64,000 nt of DNA from Microbacterium sp. KUDC0406 (GTDB taxonomy: Bacteria; Actinomycetota; Actinomycetes; Actinomycetales; Microbacteriaceae), in assembly GCF_021582875.1 (NCBI RefSeq), contig NZ_CP091138.1:2914001-2978000 (forward strand), written 5' to 3'. The position numbers and the translations under genes are program-made. Under the pieces are notes generated by a model. It searched no databases, was not told the DNA's origin, and worked only from the letters and a program-made list of their open reading frames with translations. Of this stretch, positions 18,044 through 25,744 are shown one piece after another (the stretch's first letter is position 1; each line of letters opens with the position of its first letter).

Positions 18044-19906
18044 TCAGGCGACGCGGCGGCGTCGCAGGAGTCCGGCTCCCGCGATGAGCAGGAGCGCGGC
18101 GACTGCGGCGAGCAGCGGCGCACCACCGTTGCCTCCCGTGGAGGCGAGCGTGTCGCCGCTCGCCGTGGTCACCGCACCGCCGCCGCTCGCCGCGGCGGGC
18201 TGCTCGGGACCGGAGCCGGACACCGGGGTCGTTCCGGGGTTGGTGCCCGGGTCAGTGCCCGGGTCGGTTCCGGGATCGGTCCCCGGGTCGGTTCCGGGAT
18301 CGGTCCCCGGGTCGGTTCCGGGGTCGGTGCCGGGGTCGGTGCCGGGGTTGGTGCCCGGGTCGGTGCCCGGGTCGGTCCCCGGGTTCGTTCCCGGATCCTC
18401 GACCGTGCTCTCGCCGACGACCGAGATGGCGTTGCCGCCGGTCGTGATCGGAGCCGAGATCGGGGCCAGCACCTGGGTGCCGCCGAGCAGCGACCCGAGC
18501 CCGTCGGTCACCGGGTTCCCCGCGCCACCGGGCGTGCCGCCCGCCGTGCCGGAACCGCCGGTCACCGTGCTGGTTCCCGCAGCAGAGATGGCGTTGCCGC
18601 CGACGTTCACGGGTGCGGTGATCGGTGCGACGACCTGCGTGCCGCCGAGCAGCGAGCCGTCGCCGTCGGTGGTGGCCCCGGGAACGGGTGCGGGCACTGT
18701 GCCCGTCCCAGTCGAACCCGACTTGTCAACCGTGCTGGTGCCGAGCGCCGCGATGGCGTTGCCGCCGACGTTCACGGGTGCGGTGATCGGTGCGACGACC
18801 TGCGTGCCGCCGCCGAGCGAGGACCCGCCGTCGGTGGTCGCGGAGGTGCCGGCTGCCGCGGGCGTGCTGCCCGTCGACGCCGGTGCGGTGCCGCTGACCG
18901 CGCTGTCTCCGAGGACGGAGGTCACGTTGCCGTTCGCGGTGATCGGCGCTGCCACAGGCGCGACCACCTGGGTCCCGCCGAGAGCCGCGTCGTCGCCGCT
19001 GGTTGTGGCGTCCGTGCCCGGAGCCGTGGATGCGGCGGGCGCGCCTGCCGATGCACCCTTCGCGTCACTCGTGCCGAGGACGGAGGTCGCGTTGCCGTTC
19101 GCGGTGATCGGCGCCGTGATCGGAGCGTTCACCTGGCTGCCGCCGGCGATCGACGACCCGCCGTCCGTCGTGGCATCCGTGGTCCCGACAGCGGGTGCCG
19201 CCGGAGCGGAGCCGCCGCCCGACGCCGTGCTCCTGCCGAGCACGGAGATCGCATTGCCGCCGAGATCGATCGGTGTGCTCACCGGCAGGAGCGCCTGGGT
19301 GCCGCCGGCGACCGACGACTCTCCGCCGGTGGCAGCCTTCGACGCGGGAGCCGCAGCCGTCGGTGCAGGTGCGGCGGTGCCGTCGGCGGCGCTGCTTCCG
19401 AGCACGGACAGGCTGTTGCCGGTCACGGTGATCGGTGCGTCGACGGCCACGAGGGCCTGCGTTCCCGAGAGCACTCCCTCAGCTCCCGAGGTGGTGATGA
19501 TCGGCTTCGGGGCCGCCGCAGGAGCCGCGTCCGGCGCGGGAGCCGGACTCGACTTCGAGGTGCCGAGTACAGCGGCCGACACGTTCTTGACGGTGACCGG
19601 CGCATGGACGGTCACCACCGCCTGCGTGCCGGACGCCGCACCGTCGCCACCGGAGGTCTTCGCGACGGGCGCCGGTGCCGGTGCGGCGGATGCCGGAGCG
19701 GTGGAGGCGGCCTTCGACGTGCCCAGTACGGACAGCGCATTGCCTCCGACGTGCACCGGTGAGTTGATCGGCGCGACCGCCTGGGTCCCGGAGAGGATCC
19801 CGTCCTGTCCGCCTGTCTCGGCCGCGTTCGCCGCCGTGGCGCCGAGCAGCGTGATGCCGCCGGCGATGAGCGTGCCCCAGAGAGCGCGCTTGATGATTGC
19901 ATGCAT
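18044..19906 (-). CDS. Chaplin-like nine-repeat surface protein with LASTG sortase anchor
   Basis: 620 residues. Signal peptide (residues 1-~28, ending ANA). Then nine ~50-residue repeats (about 36-504) with a core of the form 'GTQ..API.APV.V.GNA.SVLG.S', joined by Ala/Pro/Thr-rich linkers. The core resembles the Streptomyces chaplin domain (N..Q.P...PV.V.GN...V.G) but lacks its Cys pair. Residues 505-560 are 14 PGTD/PGTN units, a wall-spanning stalk. The C-terminus is a sorting signal: LASTG (about 587-591), a hydrophobic segment, then RRRR. The LAxTG form points to a class E sortase. Likely role: hydrophobic or adhesive cell-surface layer. ATG at 19906 with AGGGGG ribosome site. Confidence 0.82.
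   Translation of the reverse strand: MHAIIKRALWGTLIAGGITLLGATAANAAETGGQDGILSGTQAVAPINSPVHVGGNALSVLGTSKAASTAPASAAPAPAPVAKTSGGDGAASGTQAVVTVHAPVTVKNVSAAVLGTSKSSPAPAPDAAPAAAPKPIITTSGAEGVLSGTQALVAVDAPITVTGNSLSVLGSSAADGTAAPAPTAAAPASKAATGGESSVAGGTQALLPVSTPIDLGGNAISVLGRSTASGGGSAPAAPAVGTTDATTDGGSSIAGGSQVNAPITAPITANGNATSVLGTSDAKGASAGAPAASTAPGTDATTSGDDAALGGTQVVAPVAAPITANGNVTSVLGDSAVSGTAPASTGSTPAAAGTSATTDGGSSLGGGTQVVAPITAPVNVGGNAIAALGTSTVDKSGSTGTGTVPAPVPGATTDGDGSLLGGTQVVAPITAPVNVGGNAISAAGTSTVTGGSGTAGGTPGGAGNPVTDGLGSLLGGTQVLAPISAPITTGGNAISVVGESTVEDPGTNPGTDPGTDPGTNPGTDPGTDPGTDPGTDPGTDPGTDPGTDPGTDPGTNPGTTPVSGSGPEQPAAASGGGAVTTASGDTLASTGGNGGAPLLAAVAALLLIAGAGLLRRRRVA
18227..18394 (-). repeat. 14 tandem 12-bp units coding the PGT(D/N) stalk
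   Basis: 168 bp made of 14 degenerate 12-bp units, each encoding Pro-Gly-Thr-Asp/Asn/Thr. Two main codon versions alternate, which suggests expansion by slippage or unequal crossing-over. Copy number may vary between strains and may be mis-assembled. Confidence 0.85.
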
Positions 19907-19943
19907 GATTCAGTCCCCCTGACTGATGGTTGGGTCTCGGATG

Positions 19944-20011
19944 CCGCACGCGGACGCGTGCGGTCTCAGTCGTCGCTCACAGGCGACAGTGAGACCCCCG
20001 TCAGTCGGGGG
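19944..20011 (-). terminator. Tandem hairpins after the first secreted paralog
   Basis: Three adjacent stems: CCGCACGCG with CGCGTGCGG (19944-19963); GTCTCA with TGAGAC (19963-19995); and CCCCCG with CGGGGG (19995-20011), which encloses the stop codon of the 20001-21134 gene. Together they should stop transcription of that gene before the chaplin-like gene. Confidence 0.55.
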
Positions 20012-21134
20012 AGACGTCGGATTCGGCGACGGGCGACGCCGGCAGGACGTCGTCGATCGCCGGGACAGCGCCGTGGCCGAGCAGGCCCGGGCTGTGCAGC
20101 GCATCGTCGATGCGCGCGTTCATGGCCGTCGAGCCGCCGCCGGACCCGGCGGCGGACGACGAAGAGGACGGTGCCTGCGCGGGCCCGGGCGGTGCGGCGG
20201 GATGTGCCGGTGGCTCCGTGCCTCCGGCATCCGATCCCGCGGCGACGGTCGTGACCTGCGAGGCCGACGCGAAGAAGCTCGTGAGCGCTTCAGCGGATGA
20301 GGGCCCACCGGTGGCCGGAACGGCCGCACCGTCGCTGCGGGCCGGTGCGGACGCGTCCGTCTCGCCGACGATGACATGGACGGGCGGCGCGATCTCGCTC
20401 GGCGGCGCACCCGGCACGACCGGTTCCTCGTCCGAAGGGGTGACGGCGTCGAGGACCGGCGGAAGCAGCGTGTCGGTCACGTCGGTGACGGACGCGGTGG
20501 CGGAATCGACCGTCCCGGCAACCTCGCGCAGCAGCTGGGTCGCGCCGATGCCGTCGACGGTGTCGCCGACGATCGGGACGCCGCTGATGACGTCGAGCAC
20601 GGGGTCGAGGACGGCCGAGGCGGGCGCGTCCCGGAGGATGCCGGTGACCGGAGCCGTCACGGCCGTGACCGTGTCGCCGGCGGTCTGCGCGATCGGCGCG
20701 ACGACCTCACCGACGACAGGAGTCCTGGTGACTGTCGAGACGGCCTGATCGACAACGGCGGGCACGGTCTGCCCCACCGACTTCGCGACCGCCTTCGTGG
20801 CGGGGGAGGCGACTTTCGTCACGACCGGAGCGACCACCTTCGTGACCACTGGTGCGACGACCTTCGTGACGACGGGCTTCACCGGCGCGGTCACGGGGGC
20901 GACGATCGGGGCGGTGGCCTTCGCGACCGGCTCCAGGGCATCCGTGATCGGAGAGGTCGCGGTCTTCACCGTGCTGGTGACGACTGACGTGAGCGAACCG
21001 AGCGGGTTGTCGGGTTCGTCGGCGTGGGCGGCGGAGCCGCCGGAGAAGAGCGTGAATGCGGCCCAGGTCAGCACTCCGAAGGCGCCCCAGACGACGGCCG
21101 CAGGGATGCGGCGCCGGGACACCGTGGCATTCAC
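20001..21134 (-). CDS. Secreted Ala/Val/Thr/Pro-rich protein (paralog 1, C-terminal DVSPD)
   Basis: 377 residues, GTG start at 21134 with a GGGAGGAAG ribosome site. N-terminus: RRR, then a hydrophobic segment ending AHA, so it is exported. Residues ~40-130 contain the repeat 'APVVTKVV' (three near-perfect copies) and many V/T/A steps, suggesting an extended or beta-rich chain. The C-terminal third is Ser/Pro/Gly-rich and ends SDVSPD. The gene at 21524-22675 shares the same signal-peptide layout (SRRR.P..A.WGA.GVL.WA) and the same last five residues but nothing between. No enzyme motif and no wall-anchor signal. Function unknown; probably a surface or matrix protein co-located with the chaplin-like protein. 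Confidence 0.72.
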   Translation of the reverse strand: MNATVSRRRIPAAVVWGAFGVLTWAAFTLFSGGSAAHADEPDNPLGSLTSVVTSTVKTATSPITDALEPVAKATAPIVAPVTAPVKPVVTKVVAPVVTKVVAPVVTKVASPATKAVAKSVGQTVPAVVDQAVSTVTRTPVVGEVVAPIAQTAGDTVTAVTAPVTGILRDAPASAVLDPVLDVISGVPIVGDTVDGIGATQLLREVAGTVDSATASVTDVTDTLLPPVLDAVTPSDEEPVVPGAPPSEIAPPVHVIVGETDASAPARSDGAAVPATGGPSSAEALTSFFASASQVTTVAAGSDAGGTEPPAHPAAPPGPAQAPSSSSSAAGSGGGSTAMNARIDDALHSPGLLGHGAVPAIDDVLPASPVAESDVSPD

Positions 21135-21242
21135 GCTGTGCTTCCTCCCCGAAGACGACGAACGCGAGGACGCAGAGCGTCCTTGCGGGGAGACTACCCC
21201 GGCAGTGGCGACGTGTCTACATCACGTCGACGGGATGAGAAG

Positions 21243-21279
21243 GGGCGGATGCCTCTCGGGAGGTGAGAGGCATCCGCCC
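21243..21279. repeat. Perfect 15-bp inverted repeat in the paralog leader region
   Basis: GGGCGGATGCCTCTC (21243-21257) pairs exactly with 21265-21279, loop of 7. It lies ~110 bp upstream of the 21134 gene and ~245 bp downstream of the 21524 gene. It may be a leader-RNA structure or an extragenic palindrome. No T-run follows on either strand. Confidence 0.6.
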
Positions 21280-21466
21280 TGAGGATGCCGACGGCGGGGG
21301 AGGCCGGCCGGCATCCGAGGGGCGATCGCGAGGGAGGGGGAGGGTTTCGCGATGCCCCGAACTGCGGAGGGGACTGGCGTCGAGGCGGGGAGGGGGAGGT
21401 GCCTCGCCGGGTCCGCGCATCCGCACCGGTGCTCCGGACCGGAGGTCGACGGAGGCACCGGATGCC

Positions 21467-21485
21467 GCGATGCCGAGAGCATCGC
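21467..21485 (-). terminator. Hairpin after the second secreted paralog
   Basis: GCGATGC (21467-21473) pairs with GCATCGC (21479-21485), loop CGAGA, ~38 bp after the stop of the minus-strand gene ending at 21524. Confidence 0.5.
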
Positions 21486-21523
21486 AGCATGTCGGACGAG
21501 CCGCACGGATGGCGGCCGGAGGA

Positions 21524-22675
21524 TCAGTCGGGGGAGACGTCGGTGGTGAACACCGGCGCTGCGTGCACGACGGACTGCGTCGCCTCGGCGGCGCGCACGG
21601 GGGTGCCCTCCTGGGAGGGCAGGTCGTCGGAGGGACGCGCGGCCACCGCGAGCGGAGTGCTCGCGCTGCCGGCGATCGTCGTCGAGGGCGCGGACGGGGC
21701 CGGCGGGATGGAGAACTCCGTGTCAGACGTGTCGGAGGGCGCCGAGACGTCGTACGACGTCTCCGTGCTCGGTGCGGCGACGGCGGTCACGTCGGCGTGG
21801 TGCCCGACGACCGCTCGGGTCCAGGACGAGGCGACCGCAGCGCGAGGCGCGGGCTCTGCGTGGACGTGGCGTTCGGGAGTGGCACGGTGATGTCCGTGAT
21901 CGGCGGAACGGAACCGATCGTGGACGCGCTGCCGGAGGCCGTCGAACCGGTCGCGAGTGGCGACGCGATGATCGCGGTTCGAGGCGATGTGGGACGTCGC
22001 GCCGGTCAGCCATGACGTGGCCGACCGGAACGCGTCCCGGCTCGAGAACATCGTTGCGTCGCGAGCCTGATCGCGCTGGTACCCGTGGAACGAGAGGACA
22101 TCGGAGTGCTCTCGTTCGCCCTTCGCGAAGCTGTCGTCCTGTGGGGAGGACGAGCCCATCGTGAAGGAGCGGAGATCGCCGGTCGCGCTGAAGGCGACCG
22201 GCTGAAGGGTGATGGTGGTCGGCTTCGCGACGGTGCCCGTGCGGCGCTCCGGTACGAACGATGACCTCTTCACGGACGTACCGGCCTGCGCTGCCGTCCG
22301 CTGGACCGTCGCGTGGCGGTCGGTGCCGCGATCGCTGTGCTGCTTCCTCGCCTTCGGAGCGTGCGGCGCAGGGCGCTGCACGGCGTGCTTCGTGGCCTGC
22401 GCGATGTGCTTCGCGGTCTGCCCGCCGGCGCGATGCGTGCTCGGCACGGTGTGGTGAGCGCTCGGCGCGGTGCGGGACGCGCGCCACGAGTCCTTGCCGT
22501 GCTGCCCGCTCTGCTGAGCGTTGGCCGCCGGGCGGTCATGGTGCGGTGCGCCGCGATCCGAGGCATGCGCGGCCCCGCCGCCGAGCAGCACGACCAGGAG
22601 CGCCCAGGCGAGCACGCCCAGTGCTCCCCAGATGGCGACCGTGGGCACACGGCGCCGGGAGGTCGCGGCAGTCAC
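21524..22675 (-). CDS. Secreted His/Arg/Ser-rich protein (paralog 2, C-terminal DVSPD)
   Basis: 383 residues, GTG start at 22675 with a GGAG-type site. The signal peptide ends AHA near residue 38, followed by a His-rich basic region (about 40-140, many HH, KH and RH pairs), a polar middle, and an acidic Ser/Thr/Pro-rich tail ending TTDVSPD. The last 19 nt of coding sequence plus stop are identical to those of the 20001 gene (20002-20020 versus 21525-21543). The termini are thus homologous while the middles are unrelated. The basic His-rich part could bind metal or anionic wall polymer; this is inference only. Confidence 0.68.
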   Translation of the reverse strand: MTAATSRRRVPTVAIWGALGVLAWALLVVLLGGGAAHASDRGAPHHDRPAANAQQSGQHGKDSWRASRTAPSAHHTVPSTHRAGGQTAKHIAQATKHAVQRPAPHAPKARKQHSDRGTDRHATVQRTAAQAGTSVKRSSFVPERRTGTVAKPTTITLQPVAFSATGDLRSFTMGSSSPQDDSFAKGEREHSDVLSFHGYQRDQARDATMFSSRDAFRSATSWLTGATSHIASNRDHRVATRDRFDGLRQRVHDRFRSADHGHHRATPERHVHAEPAPRAAVASSWTRAVVGHHADVTAVAAPSTETSYDVSAPSDTSDTEFSIPPAPSAPSTTIAGSASTPLAVAARPSDDLPSQEGTPVRAAEATQSVVHAAPVFTTDVSPD

Positions 22676-23188
22676 TCGACTGTCTCCGTTCGGGATGAGG
22701 CAGATCCTGTACAGAGTACGTCACCGGACCGCGTCCCGTCGAGGGCCTCTGCCGCTTCGGACGTGAATCCCGGGCGTGTCCGGGGCGTCGTCGCGCGGGA
22801 CTGCGCGGCATGACCGTTCTCCCCAGGTTGTGCACATCGCGCAGAGTTACGGCCAACCTTCAAGCGCCGGTTTAAACCGATTTCCATCCACAGGGTGAGG
22901 AAACTGAAACAACCTGATCAGCATGGATAAAAAGGATTGAGATAGAATCTCTCCACTGAGTTGTCCACAGCCGTTCTTCACAGACACTCCGACGTTGTCC
23001 GCATCCTCTCCACAGAGTTATCCACAGGCTGTGTTGCAGTGTGGAGAAGGGGCTTCTAGCGTGGTCGAGCGACCGGATGTCGGGGTGCGTGATTCGCTGT
23101 TCGCAGCGGCCCGGAACGAGCTTCCGATCGTGACCGCACGGGCACTCGAGACCGTGCGCCATGAGTGGCCGGAGCCGGAGGGAGCACT
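22676..23188. other. Divergent intergenic region with DnaA-box cluster
   Basis: 513 bp between divergent genes. It contains at least five exact TTNTNCACA boxes and two near matches (listed separately) around an AT-richer stretch at about 22920-22960. The final ~130 bp before dnaB is GC-rich and holds no supported gene. Confidence 0.7.
22828..23048. promoter_or_regulatory. DnaA-box cluster (oriC-like or dnaB control region)
   Basis: Exact matches to TTNTNCACA: TTGTGCACA 22828-22836, TTGTCCACA 22961-22969, TTCTTCACA 22975-22983, TTATCCACA 23018-23026, and the complement of TTCTCCACA at 23040-23048. Near matches: CCATCCACA about 22884-22892 and CTCTCCACA 23006-23014. Between the first two exact boxes lies an AT-rich stretch (GGATAAAAAGGATTGAGATA, about 22924-22943), uncommon in this genome and suitable for unwinding. 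Either an origin or origin-like site, a DnaA-titration site, or DnaA control of dnaB. Confidence 0.75.
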
Positions 23189-24586
23189 GTGTCGATCGCC
23201 GACATCACCGAGGACCGGATGGGTGCACCCCGTGGACCGGAGCGCGTTCCTCCGCACGATCTGCTCGCAGAGCAGAGCACCCTCGGCGGCATGATGCTCT
23301 CGCCCGACGCGGTGGCCGATGTGCTCGAGACCCTCAAGGGCGCTGACTTCTACGTGCCCAAGCATGAGCTGATCTTCGAGGCGGTGCTGTCGCTCTACTC
23401 GCACGGCGAGCCGACCGACGTCGTTGCCGTCACCGACGAGCTGATCAAGACCGGTGAGCTGGGTCGCGCCGGCGGCGCGGACTACCTGCACACACTCACC
23501 TCGATCGTGCCGACCGCGGCGAACGCGGGCTACTACGCCGAGATCGTCGCCGAGCGAGCCATCCTGCGGCGCCTGGTGGATGCCGGCACCCGCATCGTGC
23601 AGCTCGGCTACGACGGTCAGGGCGACGCGACCGAGATCGTGAACAGCGCACAGGCCGAGATCTACTCCGTCACCGGTACGCAGGAGGCGGAGGACTACGT
23701 TCCGCTGACCATCGCCGTCGACGCCGCGCTGGAGGAGATCGAGGCGGCCAGCGGCCGCGACGGGACGATGACCGGTGTGCCGACGGGCTTCAAGGAGCTC
23801 GACGAGCTCACCAACGGCCTGCACGGCGGGCAGATGATCGTGGTCGCCGCGAGGCCCGCCATGGGCAAGTCCACTCTTGCTCTCGACTTCGCGCGCGCGG
23901 CATCCATCGGACACGACGAGCCGTCGATCTTCTTCTCGCTCGAGATGGGCAAGGCCGAGATCGCGATGCGCCTGCTCAGCGCCGAGGGCGCCGTGCCGCT
24001 GCAGAACCTGCGCAAGGGCACGCTCGACCAGCGCGACTGGACCACGGTCGCCGCCACACGCGGCCGTATCAACGACGCACCGCTGTACATCGACGACAGC
24101 CCCAACATGACGCTGGTCGAGATCCGCGCGAAGTGCCGCCGGCTCAAGCAGCGTGCCGGCCTGAAGATGGTCATCATCGACTACCTGCAGCTGATGACCA
24201 GCGGCAAGCGCGTCGAGTCGCGTCAGCAGGAGGTCTCGGAGTTCTCGCGCGCGCTGAAGCTGCTCGCGAAGGAGCTGCAGGTCCCGGTGATCGCGCTCTC
24301 GCAGCTGAACCGCGGACCGGAGCAGCGGCAGGACAAGAAGCCCGCGATCAGCGACCTGCGCGAGTCGGGCTCGATCGAGCAGGACGCCGACATGGTGATC
24401 CTGCTGCACCGCGACTCGGTCTACGACAAGGACGTGCGTCCCGGTGAGGCCGACCTGATCGTGGCCAAGCACCGTAATGGCCCGACCGCGACGATCAACG
24501 TCGCCTTCCAGGGTCACTACTCCCGCTTCGCCGACATGGCCCCCGGTGACTTCGGCGGCGGTGGCGGCGGCGGAGACTTCAACTGA
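23189..24586 (+). CDS. dnaB: Replicative DNA helicase DnaB
   Basis: 465 residues. N-terminal DnaG-interaction domain (LLAEQSTLGGMMLSPDAVAD, about residues 24-45), then the RecA-like helicase core: Walker A ARPAMGKST at ~221-229, Walker B region KMVIIDYLQLM, and the DLRESGSIEQDADMVILLHR block near the end. The hexamer unwinds DNA at the fork. A GTG at 23165 is in frame, but GTG 23189 is preferred because GGAGGGAG (23177-23184) sits correctly before it. No intein. The C-terminal tail is Gly-rich. Confidence 0.96.
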   Translation: MSIADITEDRMGAPRGPERVPPHDLLAEQSTLGGMMLSPDAVADVLETLKGADFYVPKHELIFEAVLSLYSHGEPTDVVAVTDELIKTGELGRAGGADYLHTLTSIVPTAANAGYYAEIVAERAILRRLVDAGTRIVQLGYDGQGDATEIVNSAQAEIYSVTGTQEAEDYVPLTIAVDAALEEIEAASGRDGTMTGVPTGFKELDELTNGLHGGQMIVVAARPAMGKSTLALDFARAASIGHDEPSIFFSLEMGKAEIAMRLLSAEGAVPLQNLRKGTLDQRDWTTVAATRGRINDAPLYIDDSPNMTLVEIRAKCRRLKQRAGLKMVIIDYLQLMTSGKRVESRQQEVSEFSRALKLLAKELQVPVIALSQLNRGPEQRQDKKPAISDLRESGSIEQDADMVILLHRDSVYDKDVRPGEADLIVAKHRNGPTATINVAFQGHYSRFADMAPGDFGGGGGGGDFN

Positions 24587-24596
24587 GGTCCTCCCC

Positions 24597-25311
24597 GTGT
24601 CGGACGACGCTCCGTCGGACTTCGACCGCGCACGCCGCGAGACCGTCCGGTACCACGAGGAGCTCTACGCCGGAGCATCGCTCGGCGCCAGGGGAACCTG
24701 GCTGGCCCGGCCTCATCCTCTGATCTTCGAGGCCATCGCGCTGCTGCCGACCGGGCGTCCGCTCGTCGCCTACGATCTGGGTGCCGGCATCGGCCGGCAC
24801 ACCGTGCCGCTGATCGAGGGACTGCCGGACGGATCGGTGGTGCACGCCGTCGATCTTCTCGCGTCGGCCGTGCGACGCCTGGAGCAGTTGGCTCCGGCAT
24901 CCGGGTCGACCCGGGTGATCGCGCAGCAGGCCGATCTGGCCGACGTGGAATTCGATCGGGGCATCGATCTCGTGTTCGCGTTCTCCGCGATCGAGCACCT
25001 TCCGGGTGCCAGCGGACATCCGGCGGCTGCTCCGGAAGGCGGCGACGGCGATCCGGCCTGGTGGCGTGATCGCCCTCGGCGTCGTGGCCGACCGCTACGA
25101 AGTCGACGAGACGGGCGAGCGGCGACCGGCGCTCCTGGAGAGCGGCATCACCGTGCATGAGGTGGACGACCTGCTCGCGACCGTACTCGCCGATTTCGAG
25201 GAGATCAGCCGGACAGCGCGGCCGGCCGCCGTCGTCGAACGTCGTGACCAGGAGGAGTACACGCTCGCGTCGACGCTCGTCACGTGGATCGGCCGACGTC
25301 CAGCACGATGA
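24597..25311 (+). pseudogene. SAM-dependent methyltransferase, frameshifted at ~25014
   Basis: The GTG start at 24597 lies 10 nt after dnaB. The N-terminal part carries motif I as YDLGAGIGRHTVPL and later VFAFSAIEHLPG, both typical of class I methyltransferases. After EHLPGAS the frame breaks. Removing one G at 25014-25015 restores DIRRLLRKAATAIRPGGVIALGVVADRY, which is the expected continuation, up to the stop at 25311. Total about 238 residues. Whether the shift is real or a sequencing error is open. Substrate unknown. Confidence 0.75.
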
Positions 25312-25322
25312 CACAGCCCCCG

Positions 25323-25720
25323 CTACGTCTCCGTGTGCTCGTGCAGCAGCCGGAACTCGTGCCGGTGCAGGAGCTTGAGGACGAGGGCCCGCGATTGCCG
25401 AACGCCTTGAGTCCGTCTTCGACGCTGCACGGTCCGATCCCGTCGATGTGATGCTCCACCCCCTTGTACACGACATCGCAGGAGCCGGCCGCGACGATGT
25501 TGCGGTACCAGTTGACCTGCGGCCCGTAGGTGAGCTCGGCGACGAAACCCGCGGGATGGCGGGCCAGGATGATCGGAGTCTCGTAGGTCGTGCCCGACGT
25601 GCGGCCGATATGCCGCACGAGTGAGAAGGGTCCGCGACCGCGTCGCGCTGCGCGCAGCGTGAGCGGGTTGAGAGTGTTCTTCAGCACCCTCAGGTAGCCC
25701 TCGCGGAACGAGCCCGTCAT
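25323..25720 (-). pseudogene. Ddn-like nitroreductase/quinone oxidoreductase family, frameshifted at ~25393
   Basis: Residues 1-~108 read normally: SLVRHIGRTSGTTYETPI and TYGPQVNWYRNIVAAGS are the family blocks (DUF385/deazaflavin-dependent nitroreductase fold). The frame then breaks at FGN. Adding one base gives ...RALVLKLLHRHEFRLLHEHTET and a stop at 25323, a normal C-terminus. Restored length about 132 residues. Many members use F420H2, which would fit the F420 genes 10 kb upstream, but F420 use is not certain for this branch. Confidence 0.72.
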
Positions 25721-25744
25721 GCCTGCCGATCGTACTCCCCGACC

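Larger units (their letters stand above)
21135..21523. other. Intergenic region between the two secreted paralogs
   Basis: 389 bp without a convincing gene, purine-rich on the plus strand. It contains two clear hairpins (21243-21279 and 21467-21485). The part nearest 21134 must carry the leader and promoter of paralog 1. Confidence 0.6.

Noticed and set aside
18227..18394. Tandem repeats as a CRISPR array
   Set aside because: Units are 12 bp with no spacers and lie in frame inside a coding region.
16563..19922. Plus-strand open frame of ~1100 codons opposite the lipoprotein and chaplin-like genes
   Set aside because: It reads VPGSVPGSVPGS opposite the PGTD tract and spans two real minus-strand genes and their gap. 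The minus-strand reading has signal peptide, repeats and sorting signal.
21135..21523. c-di-AMP (ydaO) riboswitch upstream of the secreted protein gene
   Set aside because: Considered because this RNA is frequent before actinobacterial wall genes, but I could not find its conserved loops; only a simple hairpin is present.
22995..23294. Possible small gene upstream of and overlapping dnaB
   Set aside because: The text before dnaB looks partly protein-like, but it runs over the dnaB start, lacks a ribosome site and passes through the DnaA boxes.
25006..25311. Separate small gene starting in the methyltransferase
   Set aside because: It is the C-terminal half of the same methyltransferase in a shifted frame, not an independent gene.
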